In this document: positions 1-11,174 of the stretch, one piece after another | How positions within the stretch are numbered: position 1 is the first letter of the stretch | How the letters are laid out: every line of letters begins with the position of its first letter | Assembly: GCA_951799445.1 (NCBI GenBank) | Contig: OX637291.1 | Span: 8,806,501-8,870,500, forward strand | Origin: Pseudisothecium myosuroides | Taxonomy: Eukaryota > Streptophyta > Bryopsida > Hypnales > Lembophyllaceae | Length of the DNA: 64,000 bases | Direction of reading: 5' to 3' | The notes under the pieces: model-generated | The model's input: the letters and a program-made list of their open reading frames with translations, nothing else | What the model was told of the DNA's origin: nothing | Databases searched by the model: none | Program-made: the position numbers and the translations under genes

Positions 1-180
1 AATATCCATGCTTTCTCTAACTTTTCATATTAGACATTATTCTATTATGATGTTAGAGGTAATATTTGTTTAGTCTATTCAAGCATATTTTCTACCAGTG
101 GAAACATAGTATTTTCTTTAGTTTGTCCAAATTAGATATTAATCTCAAGAGTGCTTCCAAAATTTGAATGAAACTATGAT

Positions 181-825
181 AATTCAGAAAGTCCAAAGGT
201 AATTTTTCCGTCAAAAACCACTCAAAATTGCCTTTTTTCAATATAAACAAACAAAACTTAATTTACTTCTTTTGCATATCCAGTCAAAGGATCTTTTACT
301 ATAGTAGTATGAGAATGTTTGGAAGAAATTTTAGAAACTTTGATTATAATGATCACAAATATAAGCATTCAAAGTGAAGAAAACAAGTTTTTTTTGCTCT
401 TAGTTTGATAGATTATAAAGCATTGACTCCTCTTAATTCAAAATTTTTGTACTACAAATCATGAATTAAATTTTTTTTATGTTGAATATTCAACTTGAAA
501 GTTAAAAAAAAATTCAAAAAACTACCCTATAATTATCATTCTTTGAAAATTGTTAAGTCAAAGAAGGTATGAGATAGAAGGAAAAATTTAATTGTTGATA
601 GTTCTAAGATGGAATTGAAACATACTAATCCCAACAGTGAGATTGTTCTAAATGAAAATTTAACCATGTGCAATTTTTTTTTACATTGTTAAAATTAAGT
701 TTAAAAACAGATTCAATACATTATTTTCTCAAGAAATTGTTAAGATTGCTTGCAAAACAAGAAGTTTCATAACTTTCACATTACTTATCCAAATGGAATG
801 AATCAAATCTTTCCAAATAGAAAAA

Positions 826-879
<54 letters not shown>

Positions 880-987
880 CCTATCTCAAAAAAATAATTC
901 AAAAATCTTGTCAAAAATTGAGATTGTAGGTGCCTGTCCAAACCTTCAAGAGTCTTGTGAGGGGACTCTTGTGACTTTAGGGATTAA
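181..987 (-). mobile_element. TTAA-flanked MITE, family 1, reverse orientation, worn
   Basis: This is a reverse-oriented, degraded copy of the element at 1068-2008. Its right part (about 900-987) matches the inverted left end of that copy and finishes in a TTTAGGG-like end followed by TTAA at 984-987. Its left part (about 185-240) matches the inverted right end. It contains an (AT)n tract at 829-877. The left boundary is approximate. No coding capacity is visible. Confidence 0.5.
829..877. repeat. (AT)n microsatellite
   Basis: An uninterrupted alternating AT run of about 48 bases lies inside the worn TTAA-flanked element. The tyrosine/isoleucine-rich ORF read across it is an artefact of the dinucleotide repeat. 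Confidence 0.95.
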
Positions 988-1067
988 GGATGAATATGTG
1001 ACAAAATCATGAAAGAATATCGTGACACCATACACTTGCTATAATAGATAAAGTCCCAATAGGCTTA

Positions 1068-2008
1068 TTAACCCCTAAAGGACCATTGTCCCTACGGGGG
1101 ACAAATGCGTTTTTGGGCAGGTACCTACGGGCTGAAATTTTCTCCTGATTTTTTGAAACTTTTTTTGGAGGTAGAAAAACTGATTAGCTTCAAGGGAATA
1201 CAATTTTTTTCACGATCGGTGCCCGGGAAAAAAAGTTATGACCATATAAGCTCAAAACAGGCTTCGGGGGGCAGCTCGGGCAGCAAAAAAAAAAGGGACA
1301 AAAATTTGAATTTTTTTTTTAATATTTTTTTTCTCATAGATTATATTTTTGGCTTTCCGGAAAGCTTTGATTCATTTCATTTGGATATGTTATGAGAAAG
1401 TTATGGACATTCTTGTTTTTCGGGCAGTTAAAGCATCTTCTTGAAAAAAAAAACTTTGGGATTCATTTCTGAATGCAATTTTTCAAATTTTTCAAATTTT
1501 TTTTTTTGGGACGGTCTGATTTACTTGTTAGAACAATCTCACCATTGGGATTAGTGCATTTTAATTCCATCTAAAATATATGAATGTTTTAGATTTTCCT
1601 TCTATCTTGTACCTACATCTACTTCACAATTTTTTTAAGAATGATAATTAAGTTTTTTTTTAATATTATTTTTTTTCTAGACTCTCAACTCAATTCTCCA
1701 CTATATAAAATAAAAGCTCAAAACTCTGTAGTGCAAAAATTTTAAGTTAAAAATGTTTAAAGTCAAAAAATCTAGTCCCGCAATGTGCTGAAAAACTTGT
1801 TTTTTTCACTTTAAATGCAAATATCTTGCAATCTGTGCGGTCAAAAATTCTAAAAAAAATTCCACACATTCTTAAACTAGTTAGGTGTAAGATCCTACGG
1901 TTGGATGTGAAAAAAAAACATTTTTCAAATTTTTTTACTCTTTGCTATAGAAATGGCAGTTTTCAGTGTTTTTTGGCAGAAAAAAGGCCTCGGTCCTTTA
2001 GGGGTTAA
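1068..2008 (+). mobile_element. TTAA-flanked piggyBac-like MITE, family 1 (reference copy)
   Basis: TTAA at 1068-1071 is followed by CCCCTAAAGGACC, and the right end reads GGTCCTTTAGGGG followed by TTAA at 2005-2008. The 13-base terminal inverted repeats are perfect. Duplicated TTAA flanking inverted repeats that start with CCC is the known signature of piggyBac-superfamily insertion; assigning this element to that superfamily is inference because no transposase is present. The interior (about 0.93 kb) is AT-rich and non-coding. Related copies occur at 6829-7743 (reverse), 25262-26183, 27065-27994 and 40858-41787. Confidence 0.7.
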
Positions 2009-2300
2009 CCCTAGAAGGACACTGGAAACACTAAATGTCCGATGGATGGCAAAAAATCCTTCTATGTAGGACTAAAGTGCAAATGTTCATCTTTGGAATT
2101 TTGTGTAAGAAAAAAAGTTTTGCACAATAGTTTGACCTCCAATAAGTGCTCTTGTTTTTTTAAGCAAATGATTTCTATGGTGACCAACCCGTCCTCCTAG
2201 GATTAAAAAAATGAGAAAAGTGTCATTTTAGGGTGATAATGAATGTTGTAATAATTTTCATTGCAAAGTGAGAGTACAAAACCAGACTCCTTGATTTGAG

Positions 2301-2493
2301 TACAATAGAACCTCCCTAAGTCGGTCCTCCATAAGCAAATAATCTTCTCTAAGGTAATCTTGTCAAACCGGTCCTGGACTTATCCTTGTAACAAAAGTTA
2401 TGACTAAAATTGACCCCATAAGCAAATAAATCTCCCTAATGTAAGCTTGTCAGACCGGTCCTAGACCTATCGATTTAGAGAGGTTCTACTATA
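2301..2493. mobile_element. Emigrant/pogo-like MITE
   Basis: A TA dinucleotide at 2301-2302 is followed by CAATAGAACCTCCCTAAGTC. The other end, read inverted, is TA (2492-2493) followed by TAGTAGAACCTCTCTAAATC. TA target duplication plus a CARTARAACCTCT end resembles the plant Emigrant/Lemi1 (pogo-type) MITEs. The interior holds two diverged direct copies of a motif containing ATAAGCAAATAA and ACCGGTCCT. A second copy lies at 8969-9196. Confidence 0.65.
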
Positions 2494-2989
2494 CGCACTT
2501 CCATGGGAATGGTAAGAGAGTGGACCAAGATTGGGACGAGGGAGGGCAAAATCGTGATTGTAAGGAGACCACATTTTGTATCACATAACCGGTTGTTGAC
2601 TTTTCATTGCTAATGTGACACCGTCCCATTGACAAACCATCACCATTGCCAATACAAGTTGCAACTCATAACCTTCTTTCCTTTCAACTTGCTTCCTACA
2701 CCCTTGGATCATGAAGATCAAAGGTTGTGATTGAAAAATGTGCAACCAGTTATATACGATAACCGATTCGCTGCTAGCGTGGCTCATTGGTTATCTAATA
2801 CATAACTTAGTAAGCACGTGTTTCAATACAACTTAACAAATTTCAAACTAGATTTGTACTTGAAGCGAGGGAGAGAGTTCACTTCTCAAAACTCACGACA
2901 AAAAATTCACTTCACTTTTAGAGAATTTTGGAGTCGGCAAATCCTTCCTCTTTTCTCTTGACCCAACTTCTTGTAAAGCTTACATTAGA

Positions 2990-3283
2990 AGAGATTTGAG
3001 GCCTCCAGAGGGCCGTTTCAGGGATGTTCCCCTTTCCTATTCCCCCGTTCTGAACCAACAATAATGCTGTCAAAAAAATAAAAAATAAAAATCCAAAAGT
3101 GAATTTTTTTAATTTTTAATAATAATAATAATAATAATTATTATTATTATTATTATTATTTTCAAAAAATCAGATGTGGCACTCTCTTGACCACGTCAAA
3201 CTGCGCATATGGCAAAATACCCAAGCTGGGAACACCCTAGGAACTCACAGTCTTCTAGAGGCCTCAAATCTCTTCTAATGTAA
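2990..3283. mobile_element. MITE with 25-26-bp inverted ends containing a mirrored AAT/ATT tract
   Basis: The ends are inverted repeats starting TACATTAGAAGAGATTTGAG and continuing into GGCCTC. The centre holds (AAT)n followed by (ATT)n at 3118-3161, which can fold on itself. A shorter copy at 49417-49622 shares both ends and the internal GTGGCAC...CCACGTCA segment. A left end alone is present near 46773. There is no coding capacity. Confidence 0.7.
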
Positions 3284-3389
3284 ACTATGAAAAGAAAAAG
3301 CACCAAATAAAGTTTAATTCCTGTGAGTGTTCAATTTGCGCACAATCATGCTACCTACTTTTGAGTTCTACCCAAAGATTAGTGTTAAA

Positions 3390-3568
3390 TAATTTTTTCT
3401 TGTTTATTATTATTATTTTTAGTTAAATATTTAAAAAATATATATATTACTAGGAAATTAATTTGTTTTCCTATCTTTTAAAAAAAATCACCCCAAAAAT
3501 TGAGATTATACGAGCCTTTCCAAATTCCAATTTATCCGACAAGGGGACTTTGGGATTGTAGGAATTAA
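3390..3568 (-). mobile_element. Fragment of a family-1 TTAA element
   Basis: Bases about 3480-3568 match the inverted left end of the family-1 element and stop at TTAA (3565-3568). The rest of the element is missing or too diverged to follow. The left limit is a guess. Confidence 0.4.
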
Positions 3569-4095
3569 AGATTGTTTATTTTATTTAAAAAAATTGGTAT
3601 ATTTTTGGCATATTTATTAAAAAAATCATTTTCTAGGGCATCATGAAAAAACAATGCCATAAGTTTAGGGCAGGATTAGCACTTCTCTGCCAAATAATTA
3701 TAATTTTCAACAAAACATGGTTCGATAGATGCTAAAAAGAAATAAAAATTTGCCGATAGTAATTTCACCATATCATTTTTTGTTTTTTGAATAAATAATT
3801 CTCCAACAATTTTGGAATTTGTCTTTACAATTATTTTTTGTAGTACTAAACTACTATGGGAATGTGTAGAATTTTTTTTAATACTTTGACTATGTAGATT
3901 GCAAGATTACAAAGTTTGATGTTAAAAACCTTTTTTATTCCAATGCAATTGCAAGGACAATTGACTTTAACTCTCCTTGGACTAAAACTATTGCACTAGA
4001 ACATATTTCTTTTTTGGACAATTCCATAATATATATATTTATGCCAAATTTCAAAAGTAAAAGAGAAATTCTCTTTAATAGAATTTGCCCAAAAT
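3569..4095. other. AT-rich intergenic stretch, nothing recognised
   Basis: No gene, RNA or clear repeat boundary is visible. It is AT-rich sequence between two mobile elements. Confidence 0.5.
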
Positions 4096-4530
4096 TAAGG
4101 TAGAAGCACCAATAGTCAAACACCTCCAGTATCCAATTTGTAGGAGTGTAATATTTCCAACCAAGGCTAGAACAAGTTTCCAACGAGAGTTGGGAATGTG
4201 TTTTTTGGAGTCCTTTTCAAGGTTGGGACTAATAACATTATGACACATGTTCTGAAGTAGTGAACAAGAAAGTAGGAAGTAGTGAGCAGGAAAGTAGTTC
4301 TTGAATGATCGGAATTGGAAGAGTCTAGACATTGGCTACTGGTGAAGACCGAAGAGTACTTTATGGCTCCAAAAATTCTCAAAAATTTCAGTTTTGGGAA
4401 TATAATTCTGAAAAATTTGCAATCTTTATATTTCCTGTCTTCCTACATGGGAAAAATTTCCACCGCCTCTTACTGCACACGATTTGCTTCAAAATTGCTT
4501 AAATGATTGACTACTGGTGCTTCTACCTTA
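4096..4530. mobile_element. TA-flanked (mariner-type) MITE, AGGTAGAAGCACC family
   Basis: Inverted ends AGGTAGAAGCACCARTAGT are flanked by TA at 4096-4097 and 4529-4530. A second copy at 15140-15492 carries the same ends and TA flanks with its interior in the opposite orientation, sharing segments such as ATCGGAATTGGAAGAGTCTA. A worn relative starts near 55309. TA target duplications suggest a Tc1/mariner-type origin. Short ORFs inside are not conserved as protein. Confidence 0.75.
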
Positions 4531-5322
4531 CCCACATCGCCCAAAAAAACATGAATCCGCATAACTTCTGATTTGGGCATCCCATTGAGTCATAAATTCT
4601 TTTTATTCTTGCAAAAGGGGTAGTACTCTCTACACGTCCATACCTTGTGTGTCCAAACTTCAGAAAGATCCATTGAAAATCTCCATAGAGACCTGTCCGA
4701 ATCTCCAAGTGTCATCGACTCCGTGGACAATTGTCCTTTATGGATGGATTCCCTTCATTTAAATTGTGAGTTTATAGTGTTCGGCGCCCTCGTGGCTTAG
4801 GTGTGAGTGCATTTGAAGATTGATGTTAGATTTTTCCTCGCCAATTTCTGAGCGCAGAATCAGTTTTTTTGCAATTTTTTTTGAAACAAATGAAACAGAA
4901 TAGTTTTTTTGCGATTAATTCCTAAGTTCTATATTAAGTAAACTCTGATTGGTGATCACGAGAGACTGTGATATACTGGCAATGGTTACGACCGCATTTT
5001 TGTCATCTCTGCAGCCAACAACATGGCATTTCATAAAAGACAGCAGAGGAAAAATATAACTTAACTACGCAGTGTCCTTTGCAACAACCAGATGGACACG
5101 GCAATCTATTAACTTATTAGGGTTCTCTTCAGTTGTTATGAATGTGACAAAAGAGTAAGGACGCAGAACATTTCCATTCAGATTTTTGTTTTGTTTTGTT
5201 TTGGGGTGGGTGGGGTGAATGATGAATGATAACCCTGTAGCAGATGGATTTTTGATTTTAACGTGGGCACCCCCCAAACGGCCAGGGTGACCCTCCCCTT
5301 CTTGTCCCCAGTTTTATCCCTT

Positions 5323-5537
5323 CATAACATTCAGTAGCAAGCACTAGTAGGGCTGCCTTGGCTTAGAGTAGATGGTGTGGGATATTTCACACCCAACAAT
5401 ACTCTACGAGCAAGCTAAGTGGACAGGTGGAAGATGCAAAGGAAGTGCAATGAGCATGAAGATTGTTGGGTGTGGAATATCCCGCCCATCTTCTGTAGAG
5501 CAAAAGGCTATGTTCATGTCTGCTACTGAATGTTATG
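5323..5537. mobile_element. MITE with CATAACATTCAGTAGCA ends
   Basis: A perfect 17-base terminal inverted repeat, CATAACATTCAGTAGCA, bounds 215 bases. The interior has a nested inverted motif (GGTGTGGGATATTTCACACC and GGGTGTGGAATATCCCGCCC). Other copies are at 28207-28881 and 56952-57108. It appears to sit inside an older element of the type at 51433-51683, whose interior (GCATGATAAAATTT and following) resumes at about 5570-5660. I found no convincing target duplication. Confidence 0.75.
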
Positions 5538-6828
5538 CTAAAGTAAACACAAGACCTTTTTATTTTTTGAGCATGATAAAATTTGAAAATTTTGAATTCG
5601 TATTTGTAATCAGAGGCCCCAAATTAGCTCAGAGCGGTGTAGAAAAATAGATTAATCAAGTACATAGTAGGGGTCATATTTTTAACATGCACCCTAAAGA
5701 AAAAAAGTTAGGGACTTCAAGAGGATGAGCAAAGGCGTTGGGTCACTTCACCCCTTCCTCCAAACGCCCCTTTTTTTCTAATGTGCCTGGTTAGTATTAT
5801 TGGACTATTCACATTTTTATATTTTCTTGGTGGCATTCCAAGTGAAAGGAGGTAAGTTCCAATGCACCAAAGAATGGGGCATTTGGATACCATATGTAAA
5901 AGTTATGAAGGGTCAAATTTTTTGGGGAGAGGTTTTGAAATTGTTTTTTTCACATAGGTATGTATTGATTTTGGAGATGTATCCAAAGTGATGATGGCTG
6001 TTTTGGATTGGTGGCGCATTTGGTGGTGCCTACCTTAGGGTGAAATTTCTCAATGCTATGGTTGGTTGATCTTCTTAGTGAGGTAGCAAAATTAGTGTTT
6101 ATAAGAAAAAAATTGGTGAAAACTAGCACAATTATTATAGAGTAATATTTTAGGTAGCACTAATTAAGATATTTTATGAACAAAGTAACTTTGGTAAATT
6201 CAATGTCACGGATACTAATAGGATAAATTTGTATAGTGGGTGCCAACACGGAAAATTGGCTTGGAGAATGACTTGAATGAATTTTACAAACGCGGAGAAG
6301 AACTTTAAATTAGTTGAAATATGATTTGCGTGGACTAGGGCAATGACCATGAAAAGGCCCACAATTGAGGTAACTAACACACTTAAAATGGTTCTAAATA
6401 AGCAATAGATCATTGTTCATATTATTAGAGTTCTTAATTTCTTGTTGCATTTTGTAGGAAGTAAAATGCGTATTTATAATTCTCTCCTTAAACATTTTTT
6501 GAACATCATATGAAAAAACTATGAATTTCGCTTGAAAATAGGTATGTGCATATGCAACTCTAGGTTCTCATGAATAAGAGATGTAAATTTCTAGCAAGAA
6601 TTTGTAGAAAGTAATTTTTAGAAAGGAAGGACAAATAGGTTCAGTTACTTTACTCTAGTTTTGTCATGTAAGTCTTCTTGCCGGTCATTTTCTTGGTCTT
6701 CACATACCATATTTTTACTAGTGCTAAAAAAAGGGACCTCTTTTCAACCAACAATATAACATTGCCTTCTAAAGGTTGATGCTTGTCCCATTGGTCAATG
6801 AAAAAGTGACCATAGTAAGATAGGGGGA
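5538..6828. other. Remnant repeat then featureless AT-rich sequence
   Basis: Bases 5565-5700 match the interior of the MITEs at 51433-51683 and 51722-51975. The remainder shows no gene or clear element. Short ORFs here have no recognisable domains. Confidence 0.4.
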
Positions 6829-8612
6829 TTAACCCCTAAAATACCAAGGCATTTTCTGGCTCCAAAACCATTGAAAACTGCCATTTCAGCTGTGATCACT
6901 CTCTAAACCCCCCATTTTTTTTAAGAATCTAATCGTAGGATCTTGTATTTCACTTGTCTAAGATTATGTGGTAAAAATTTCAAGAAATTTGACCGTTCCG
7001 ATTGGAGGATATTAGCATTCAAAGTTGGAAAAAAAAAAATTTTGAACTGTTTTCTGCAATTTTAGATGACTTTGACAGCCATTTGTGGATTTTTTTGCAC
7101 TACACAACATAAAGTTAAATTTTTTTATATTGAACATTTGAGTTGAGAGTCGGGGAAAAAAATTTCAGAATGTCAAAACTTGATTTTCACATATAAAAAA
7201 ACTGTTAAGTAGAAGTAGGTCCAAAATTGTACGAAACACTAAATTGTTAATAGCTCTTAGGTGGAATTAAAACAACATAATCCCAATGGTGGGATTGTTC
7301 TTGCAAACAAACTTGACCTTGTCAAAAAGAAAAAATTAAAAAAATTAAAAAATTGCATTAAAAAATGAATTCTATAAGTGTTTTTTTTTGAAGATGCTTA
7401 AATTGTCCCCAAAACAAGATTGTCCATAACTTTCTCATTATTAGTCCAAATAGAATGAATCAAAGCTTCAAATGTAGACAAAAACATGATCTTTGAGAAA
7501 AAAAAATAATAAATAAATAAAAAATCATTTTTTTTCCTGCCCGCCAAACTGCTTTTTTGCTTTAGGATGCCATAACTTTTGCTCCCGGGCACCGATTGAA
7601 AAAAAATATAGATTTTTAGAAAGCTACTATGATTCCCTATCTTCAAAAAAAGTTTCAAAAAATCAAGTCAAAATTTGAGGCCACACGGGCCTGCCTGAAA
7701 TCTCAAGTGTCCCCCAAGGGGACTTTGGTACTTCAGGGGTTAAAAAGTCACCTTGCTCTAAAAGTGACCTCTAACACATGAGTACATTTTGCTTTCTTCA
7801 ATGTACCAATAATGTACATTTCAAGAGGTGGTCATTTTCAATGACCACTACATTTCAACTTCAAAAATTTGTAACTAATTCCACAAAGGTCCAAAAAATA
7901 TGAAACAATTTGTGTTTGATGCTAATTCCAATTTCCTTCCTCCAAAAAAATTACTGAAAATTGTTTCAAGGAGTGTAGCTTCCCCCCATACGCAATCAGC
8001 TCTTAAGAGGTCGCTTTAAGAGCGGACTACCTTATTCATAAACGCGTTGCAGCTGTTTCCTCCATTTTCCACCAATTAAAACTGAATTAATAACTATCTT
8101 TGGACTAGCTAGCTGTCTAGCACATACTTACACAGGGCACAATTGGGCTATAATATATAGGGACATAAATATTAAGCACTTTACTACGACCTCATTGTTT
8201 TTGTGATAACAAGTACCTGAGACAATAATATTGTGGGATGGTAATAATTTGAGGTAATAATGATTGAAGGGGGTATGAGACTCAGGAGGTCCTGAAATCA
8301 CTCGTTTAAGAGGTGAAACTGAATTTTGGAGAGGTGAAACGCCTCAAAATATTTTTCAGTGAATTTTTGTTGAAAGACAAGAGGAATTGGCATCTAACCT
8401 AAGTTGTTTCATATTTTTTGGAACTTTTCAGAATATGTTATGAAAATTTGAAGTTGAAGTGGCATAGGGCTCTGAAATCCCCCCCCTCCTAAAATGTACA
8501 CTATTTGTACATCGCTGAAGGCTATGAAAAAGTAACATGTACAAGCAGTGTACATTTGAGTAGGGTGGGCGATTTTAGAGCATATGTGATTTCAAGACCT
8601 CCTACCTTATAA
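6812..8612. mobile_element. Long-TIR element (about 0.88 kb without its nested insert)
   Basis: Bases about 7744-8000 and about 8300-8612 are inverted copies of each other over some 250 bases; for example TATGAAACAATTTGTG pairs with the TTTCATATT block near 8410. Short flanking bases at 6812-6828 continue the left arm across the TTAA element at 6829-7743. Single arms of the same family occur at about 22960-23165 and 51985-52300. No transposase is visible. The long arms could suggest a Mutator-like or foldback origin, but that is unproven. Confidence 0.55.
6829..7743 (-). mobile_element. TTAA-flanked piggyBac-like MITE, family 1, reverse orientation
   Basis: TTAA at 6829-6832 is followed by CCCCTAAAATACCAA, and the right end reads TTGGTACTTCAGGGG followed by TTAA at 7740-7743. 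The interior is the reverse complement of the copy at 1068-2008. It is inserted inside the left arm of the long-TIR element at 6812-8612, so its borders are supported independently of its own ends. Confidence 0.7.
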
Positions 8613-8968
8613 GTTTGAAGCATGTGGTTTGGTGATAAATAGTTTTTGGGCCGATTGCCGCTTTTGAGTAGATAGATGAATGTGTATGTATATATATCAT
8701 ACTAGAACAAGCCCGTTGCAATGCAACAACAATGCAACCCGACATGGATGCGATGAAAAAATATGATGAAAAAATGGGATGAGGAAAGAAGGATGAAAAC
8801 GTGACCCGTTTTGTGACATTGGATCGTGACAGGGGTCGTGACCATTTGTACTTAATATAATAGATATCATACCCATTTTTCATACCCAAAACCAAATACC
8901 AATATCCAAGTATAATATTTGTATTTGTATACTATATTCATGTGCCTATATTTGTATTTGTATCAATG

Positions 8969-9196
8969 TATAGTAGAGCCTCTCTTAGTGCATACTCTCT
9001 TAGTGCATAATATGCAATAAGAGAGGTTGTACTTTGAAGCATTTATTTGTGAACAATAGTTGGAGGCCCCATAGTGAGAAGCCACGTTAGCAAGATTTCA
9101 AAAGAGAACCTTTCCAACTGCATAAACATCTTTTAGTGCATAAACATCTTTTAGTGCATAATCCCGGCACTATGCACTAAGAGAGGTTCTATTGTA
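8969..9196. mobile_element. Emigrant/pogo-like MITE, second copy
   Basis: TA (8969-8970) precedes TAGTAGAGCCTCTCTTAGTG. The inverted right end reads CAATAGAACCTCTCTTAGTG with TA at 9195-9196. TTAGTGCATA is repeated several times inside. It has the same family ends as 2301-2493 but a different interior. Confidence 0.7.
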
Positions 9197-10130
9197 TCAA
9201 CAAATCAACATATACAACATATCTAGGGGTGTTGTAAGAGAAATATCTTGTGAGAAATGAGGTGTGTGTGTTAATTTTTTTTAATAAATATTTGGAGGGC
9301 AGGCAGGTTGTCCCTTTTTAGGACATAATATGAAGTTGGGAATTCAAACGAGAAGGTGATTCAAATTGACAAAGCCAGAATGGGACCCCATTTTTTTATT
9401 TGTTTTTTTCAGATTATTATTACAAACTAAGTTATGTGTAGGTTATGAGAGACTGAATATGATCTTGTGACAAATGGCATACAACGAATTTGGTGCTGCC
9501 CAAAGGTATAAGCTTACATATAAGTGGCATAACCAATTTAATCCAAGACCCAATTCTACACTTAAAGAAATCACCCCAGCCAAACCTCATTTAACAACCT
9601 TTTTTTTTTTTTTTTTTTCTGGTTAAGTGTTAGTTTCCATTAACAAATGTAAAGTTTTGTTTTCTTTCAAAAACACGATAGATTTACGCAAAATGCATTC
9701 TAATTCCAGCGACGCAGATCATATTTTCCAGACATAGAAGAAACAAACATCACATGGGGTACTAACTTACATGAATAAGTTCCAACTGACTTTTATATTT
9801 TCGGTTGCATTAATTTCCCCCCTTTCCCTTTCTTCGTCCATTTCTATTTATTCCTCCCTGTCCTCCAATTGAACCCCACCTCCAAATCTGACTCCCCCCA
9901 GAGTTGTCATGCGGGTAGGGGTTGCGCATGGCAACAACATGACAACAACCACCACAACAACAGGACCACTTATGAAACATAATTGATGGTGGCAAGCTGT
10001 GTGTCCACGGGGCTCTGCAACTCCAAAAAGAACGCAAAATACCCCCCCTTAACTAAATTTTTTGAAAAAAACAAGCAAAAACAAAACAAAAACAAAACAA
10101 AAACAAAACGAAAATAAAACAAACCCCCCC
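9197..10130. other. Intergenic stretch with poly-T and an AAAAC-type repeat
   Basis: It holds a poly-T run near 9600-9619 and an AAAAC-like repeat near 10073-10128. No gene is recognised. It leads into the GC-richer upstream region of the gene that starts at 11175. Confidence 0.5.
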
Positions 10131-11174
10131 CACTAATGACCCCCATTGCTGTTCCCCTCATAACACCTTCCCCTCATAAACACCCCCTGTGCACCTCATC
10201 AAGACGCCCCCGCCTTTCTTCACCGACTAACAGAATTCATCCAAAATTAAATCATTCATTCATCCATTCGTCGTCGTCCTCGTCGTCGAGGTCGAAGCTC
10301 CCCTTGGCTATGGCGGGACTCCGGCTATGGCCGCGCACAGGCAACGGAGAGTGCGGCGCGGCGAAGTTTGCGATTGCTGGTGCGCGCGCTCGCTCGCTCG
10401 TTCGTTCGTTCGTTCGCACTCTCCACTTTCTTTCTCTCACCTTTTTCGAATGATCCTTTTTTGACCTTTTTTTTTTGAATTTTGAAAGGCGTTCTTGTGC
10501 AGAGGGATTGGGAGGAGAAGCTTAGCTCGAGCTCGAGCTCGTGCATGCGGAGTTTCATGATCGTTCTTTTGGTTCGATGAGATTGGCGTGGCGATGGCAG
10601 AGCGGTTGTTGTGGAAGCTTGGGCTCATGAGTTCGGCGTTCGCTGTGGAGTTGGAGGACTGGAATGATGGATTGATTGATTCGCTTGGTGCCTTGGCCTG
10701 TTTAGTCTAGTGGAGCTAGGGTTTGAGGATTGGAAGGCAAGGAAACGGAAGTGCTGGTCGGAGGTTTGGAGATGGAACGGCAGGAGTGGAGTTCTTGGTT
10801 GAATTGCGTGTAGAGTTTGGAGTGGTCGTTTTTTTTTTCGGGTGCTTCTTTGGTGGCGTGGAAGTGTTCTTCGGGGCCTGTTTTTTTGGGAGGGAATTCT
10901 GGGGAACAGGTGCTGATTGTTTCCGTCGGCAGTTTGATTGTTTCCACAATAGTTCATACTTTGTTCTCTAGCAACGGCCTCCAGTTTTCGATTTCGAGCT
11001 TTAGTACTGTTTGATAATCTTTTTTAGTTTCAAGAATGGAGTGGCTCGGGGAAACGTGGTAGTGGAGTGTTTTTGAGAGGTGCCTGGCAATGACTTCGGC
11101 AGCGCAAATTGCTTTTCAATGCAGGATTTAATGTTTGTGCTTCAAATTTCAATTTGTGGTCGATTCTGTGGAAA
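10131..11174 (+). promoter_or_regulatory. GC-rich upstream/5' leader region of the BASL-like gene
   Basis: GC content rises sharply relative to the AT-rich flanks. Short repeats occur: CGTCGTCGTCCTCGTCGTCG near 10268 and alternating GCTC/GTTC tetranucleotides at 10385-10417. A pyrimidine-rich stretch ending in CAG near 11123, shortly before the start codon, could be the acceptor of a leader intron. I could not place a TATA box or transcription start. The ORFs on both strands here are low-complexity shadows. Confidence 0.45.

Noticed and set aside
4790..4870. tRNA-like A-box (TGGCTTAGGTG) suggesting a tRNA or SINE
   Set aside because: No B box, no cloverleaf and no 3' tail can be found downstream.
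10136..11014. Cluster of overlapping ORFs on both strands upstream of the BASL-like gene
   Set aside because: They are low-complexity, overlap one another in several frames, and follow from the local GC rise and tetranucleotide repeats.
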